This document shows positions 61,695-64,000 of a stretch of DNA of 64,000 bases, in pieces. A model generated the notes under the pieces. It made no database searches and was not told the DNA's origin. It saw only the letters and a program-made list of their open reading frames with translations. The translations under genes and the position numbers were made by a program. Source of the DNA: Aurantibacter aestuarii (lineage in GTDB: Bacteria > Bacteroidota > Bacteroidia > Flavobacteriales > Flavobacteriaceae); contig NZ_PXOQ01000006.1 of the NCBI RefSeq assembly GCF_003008425.1, forward strand, positions 62,001-126,000. The letters run 5' to 3'. The first letter of the stretch is position 1. Each line of letters begins with the position of its first letter.

Positions 61695-62693
61695 CTATTT
61701 TTTTGAATTGAGCAAATGGATTAAGTCTATTATACGGCTGGAATAAGCCGATTCATTATCATACCATCCAATAATTTTAACCATATTACCAATAACAGAT
61801 GTCATTTGTGAATCAAAAATACAAGAGTGTTTATTACCAACAATATCTATAGATACAATTGGATCTTCTGTATATTCCAGTATGCCTTTAAAATTTTGTT
61901 GAGAAGCTTTTTTGAAGGCCTCATTTATTGTTTCTATACTAACTTCTTTTTTAACATTAAAAGTAATATCGGTTAAAGAGCCATTTGCTACAGGAACTCT
62001 TATACCACAGCCTCCAATGACATCATTTAAATCTGGGAAAATTTTAGTTAAAGCTTTAGCAGCTCCTGTTGTTGTAGGAACAATACTTTGTCCTGCAGCA
62101 CGAGCACGTCGTAAATCGCGATGCGGTTGGTCGTGTAAACTTTGGTCTGTAGTGTAGGAGTGAACCGTTGTAATATAAGCTTGATTAATCCCGCATAACT
62201 CATTTATTATTGAAATCATAGGAGCAGCATTGTTAGTCGTACAAGAAGCATTAGAAATAATTTCTTCTGTGCCACTAATTATAGTGTCATTTACTCCAAG
62301 AACAATTGTTTTTATGCTGTCATCTTCTGCAGGAACACTTAAGATAACTTGTTTAGCTCCATTTTTTATATGAAAATTTAAATCTTCTTTTGTCTTGAAT
62401 TTTCCAGTCGCTTCAATGACAAAATCTGGATTATAAGTAGACCAGTCTATGTTTTTTGGGTGGTTCTGTTGAAGTAAATCGATAGAATTTCCATTAACTA
62501 TAAGTTGGTTATGAGTATGACTTATATCTCCTTTAAAAACACCATGAATACTATCGTATTTAAATAGGTGACATAATGTTTTGGTATCAGCCAAATCATT
62601 TATAGCAAGGACTTTGATGTTTTGATGATCTTGAAGTAGTCTTAAAACTCGTCTGCCAATACGTCCAAAACCATTTATAGCAACGGTAATCAT
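61695..62693 (-). CDS. gap: Glyceraldehyde-3-phosphate dehydrogenase
   Basis: The 332-residue protein has the Rossmann start VAINGFGRIGRRVLRLL, catalytic Cys in SNASCTTNNAAPM, and WYDNESAYSSRIIDLI at the C-terminus. It starts 1 base after the lipA stop. Position after lipA suggests co-transcription. A second gap gene may exist elsewhere in the genome, as is common in this group. Whether this copy works in glycolysis or gluconeogenesis cannot be seen from sequence. Confidence 0.94.
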   Translation of the reverse strand: MITVAINGFGRIGRRVLRLLQDHQNIKVLAINDLADTKTLCHLFKYDSIHGVFKGDISHTHNQLIVNGNSIDLLQQNHPKNIDWSTYNPDFVIEATGKFKTKEDLNFHIKNGAKQVILSVPAEDDSIKTIVLGVNDTIISGTEEIISNASCTTNNAAPMISIINELCGINQAYITTVHSYTTDQSLHDQPHRDLRRARAAGQSIVPTTTGAAKALTKIFPDLNDVIGGCGIRVPVANGSLTDITFNVKKEVSIETINEAFKKASQQNFKGILEYTEDPIVSIDIVGNKHSCIFDSQMTSVIGNMVKIIGWYDNESAYSSRIIDLIHLLNSKK

Positions 62694-63581
62694 TTAATTG
62701 ATATGTTTTTGAGCCTTGTAAGATGAGCGTACTAAAGCACTACTTTCTACATGTCTAAATCCTAAATCTAAACCAATTTTTTCATACTCAGCAAATTGGT
62801 CTGGAGTAATAAACTGTTTTACAGGTAGGTGTTTTTTACTAGGTTGAAGGTATTGACCAATAGTTACTACATCGACTTGGTTTTTACGTAAATCTTCCAG
62901 TGTTTGAATCACTTCTTCTCGTTTTTCGCCTAGTCCAAGCATGATTCCAGATTTAGTTCGTCTTTGTCCGGAATTTTTAAGATAATTTAATACCTCCATA
63001 CTTTTATCGTATTTGGCTTGTATACGAACTTCTCTGGTTAATCTACGAACCGTTTCTATATTATGCGACACTACTTCTGGAGCCACCTCAATAATACGGT
63101 CAATATGTTTTGTTATACCTTGAAAATCTGGAATTAAAGTTTCTAAGGTTGTTTCAGGATTCATACGGCGAACAGCTTTTACCGTTTCTGCCCACATAAT
63201 GCTTCCCATATCTTTTAAATCGTCTCGATCTACACTGGTTAAAACTGCATGTTTAATTCCCATAATTTTAATGGAACGTGCTACTTTTTCTGGTTCATCC
63301 CAGTCAACTGTTTCTGGTCTACCAGTTTTTACACCACAAAATCCGCAAGAACGCGTACATATGTTTCCTAAAATCATAAACGTTGCAGTTCCTTCCCCCC
63401 AACATTCACCCATATTAGGGCAACTACCTGAAGTACAAATAGTATTTAGGTTATACTTATCTACTAAACCCCTTAATTCTGTGTATTTTTTACCTGTAGG
63501 TAATTTTACACGTAACCATTTAGGTTTGGCTTGTCTTTCTGGTAATATATTTGAAGCTGTTTTAGTTTCCATTTGTGACAT
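62694..63581 (-). CDS. lipA: Lipoyl synthase
   Basis: The 295-residue radical-SAM enzyme inserts two sulfurs into octanoyl groups. The auxiliary cluster cysteines are in CTSGSCPNMGECWGEG, the SAM cluster in CTRSCGFCGV, and the C-terminal Ser in LVRSSYKA. The start MSQMETKT allows a second Met three codons on. Lipoic acid is needed by the pyruvate dehydrogenase complex whose E1 beta is at 1611. It is upstream of gap and downstream of a sigma-factor gene on the same strand. Confidence 0.96.
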   Translation of the reverse strand: MSQMETKTASNILPERQAKPKWLRVKLPTGKKYTELRGLVDKYNLNTICTSGSCPNMGECWGEGTATFMILGNICTRSCGFCGVKTGRPETVDWDEPEKVARSIKIMGIKHAVLTSVDRDDLKDMGSIMWAETVKAVRRMNPETTLETLIPDFQGITKHIDRIIEVAPEVVSHNIETVRRLTREVRIQAKYDKSMEVLNYLKNSGQRRTKSGIMLGLGEKREEVIQTLEDLRKNQVDVVTIGQYLQPSKKHLPVKQFITPDQFAEYEKIGLDLGFRHVESSALVRSSYKAQKHIN

Positions 63582-63639
63582 TTTTCTTCAGTTACAAAGA
63601 TACGAAGTATTTAACTAAACTCTAAGTTTAGAACGGGAC

Positions 63640-64000
63640 TTAACTTTTAATAATTTCCGCTAAAAGCTTTTTAGCTCTAAGTAATTTTACTTTTATATTA
63701 GTTATAGGTTCATCAAGTTCTAAAGCCATTTGTTTATAGCTAAATTCTTGAAAATAGCGTAACTGAATAACCTCCTGATAGTGCGGTTTTAAACGTTTAA
63801 TATCTCTTAAAAGTTTGGCCAAGTTTTGTTCTGTAATTAATTTATCTTCTATAGAAGGCGAGTCGTCTAAAATTTTATAAGCTTCATCGCCAGATCGAGT
63901 CGTATGTTGTTTTAAAATAGAAGTGGTTTCCTTTCTTATTAAATCGATATGAAGATTCTTGGAAATAGTAATTAACCAGGTTTTAAACGCGTAAGCATCA
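63640..64000 (-). CDS. ECF-type RNA polymerase sigma factor, partial (5' end outside window)
   Basis: The reading frame is open from the stop at 63640 to the right edge, giving 120 residues without a start codon. DAYAFKTWLITISKNLHIDLIRK fits sigma region 2.3-2.4, and a variable linker follows. KPHYQEVIQLRYFQEFSYKQMALELDEP fits region 4 with its helix-turn-helix. It is a sigma-70 family ECF factor and would direct transcription of stress or envelope genes. The regulon is unknown. No anti-sigma gene is visible; it may lie outside. Confidence 0.92.
   Translation of the reverse strand, partial: DAYAFKTWLITISKNLHIDLIRKETTSILKQHTTRSGDEAYKILDDSPSIEDKLITEQNLAKLLRDIKRLKPHYQEVIQLRYFQEFSYKQMALELDEPITNIKVKLLRAKKLLAEIIKS

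Overview
The window is a stretch of chromosome from a member of the Bacteroidota, almost certainly family Flavobacteriaceae. The reasons are the AT-rich sequence, promoters of the form TTG-N19-TAnnTTTG in front of both tRNA genes, type IX secretion parts and cargo, CarboxypepD-regulated outer-membrane proteins, GLPGLI and DUF5686 families, a Na+-NQR operon, and a kynurenine catabolic cluster. Nothing in it separates genera. No complete prophage, insertion sequence, CRISPR array or rRNA operon was seen.

Layout. 1-6.0 kb: electron-transfer flavoprotein genes (etfA cut by the left edge), pyruvate dehydrogenase E1 beta, a DUF5686 outer-membrane protein and a metzincin-like lipoprotein. 6.1-11.8 kb: soluble and membrane pyrophosphatases, an App1-type phosphatase, a deoxynucleoside kinase and a secreted protein of unknown role. 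12-15.6 kb: a GLPGLI protein with a TonB-receptor-like partner. 15.7-19.5 kb: tRNA-Tyr, pruA, apaG and a T9SS plug protein. 19.7-30.1 kb: nqrABCDEF, a T9SS-exported M43 protease, a small conserved-looking protein and apbE, which attaches FMN to NqrB and NqrC. 30.1-36.7 kb: housekeeping genes on the minus strand (methyltransferase, map, HAD hydrolase, gpmI, M48 protease), two GNATs, tRNA-Gly and pepE. 36.8-42.1 kb: a four-gene run (two related CarboxypepD-like proteins, DUF6702, M1 peptidase), then tatA. 42.3-52.3 kb: the kynurenine region on the minus strand (kynU, kmo, RidA-type deaminase, aldehyde dehydrogenase, SDR, 3-hydroxyanthranilate dioxygenase, ACMS decarboxylase). It is interrupted by two small GIY-YIG nuclease genes and many short palindromic repeats. 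52.3-64 kb: DUF6503 lipoprotein, methyltransferase, a small island with an Mrr-type restriction gene, msrA, coiled-coil protein, Nif3-like protein, lpxK, a hybrid histidine kinase, gap, lipA and an ECF sigma factor cut by the right edge.

How the genes fit together. Several neighbourhoods form working units. NQR with ApbE pumps Na+ using NADH. Ppa and HppA both handle pyrophosphate. KynU, Kmo, HAO, ACMSD, the aldehyde dehydrogenase and the RidA protein convert kynurenine to the level of 2-aminomuconate and its deaminated product. Later steps are not in the window.

The most unusual material is the repeat-rich part at 42.9-50.6 kb. One GIY-YIG gene lies inside a 24-bp inverted-repeat pair. The second is bounded by a repeat that supplies its stop codon and by a 79-bp repeat that ends at its start codon. 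Near-identical copies of that 79-bp repeat recur in two other gaps of the same operon. This suggests a repeat family associated with small GIY-YIG nucleases, which is an inference. A second oddity is the mrr island at 53.9-55.7 kb, bordered on both sides by heptanucleotide tandem repeats that share a CAG start.
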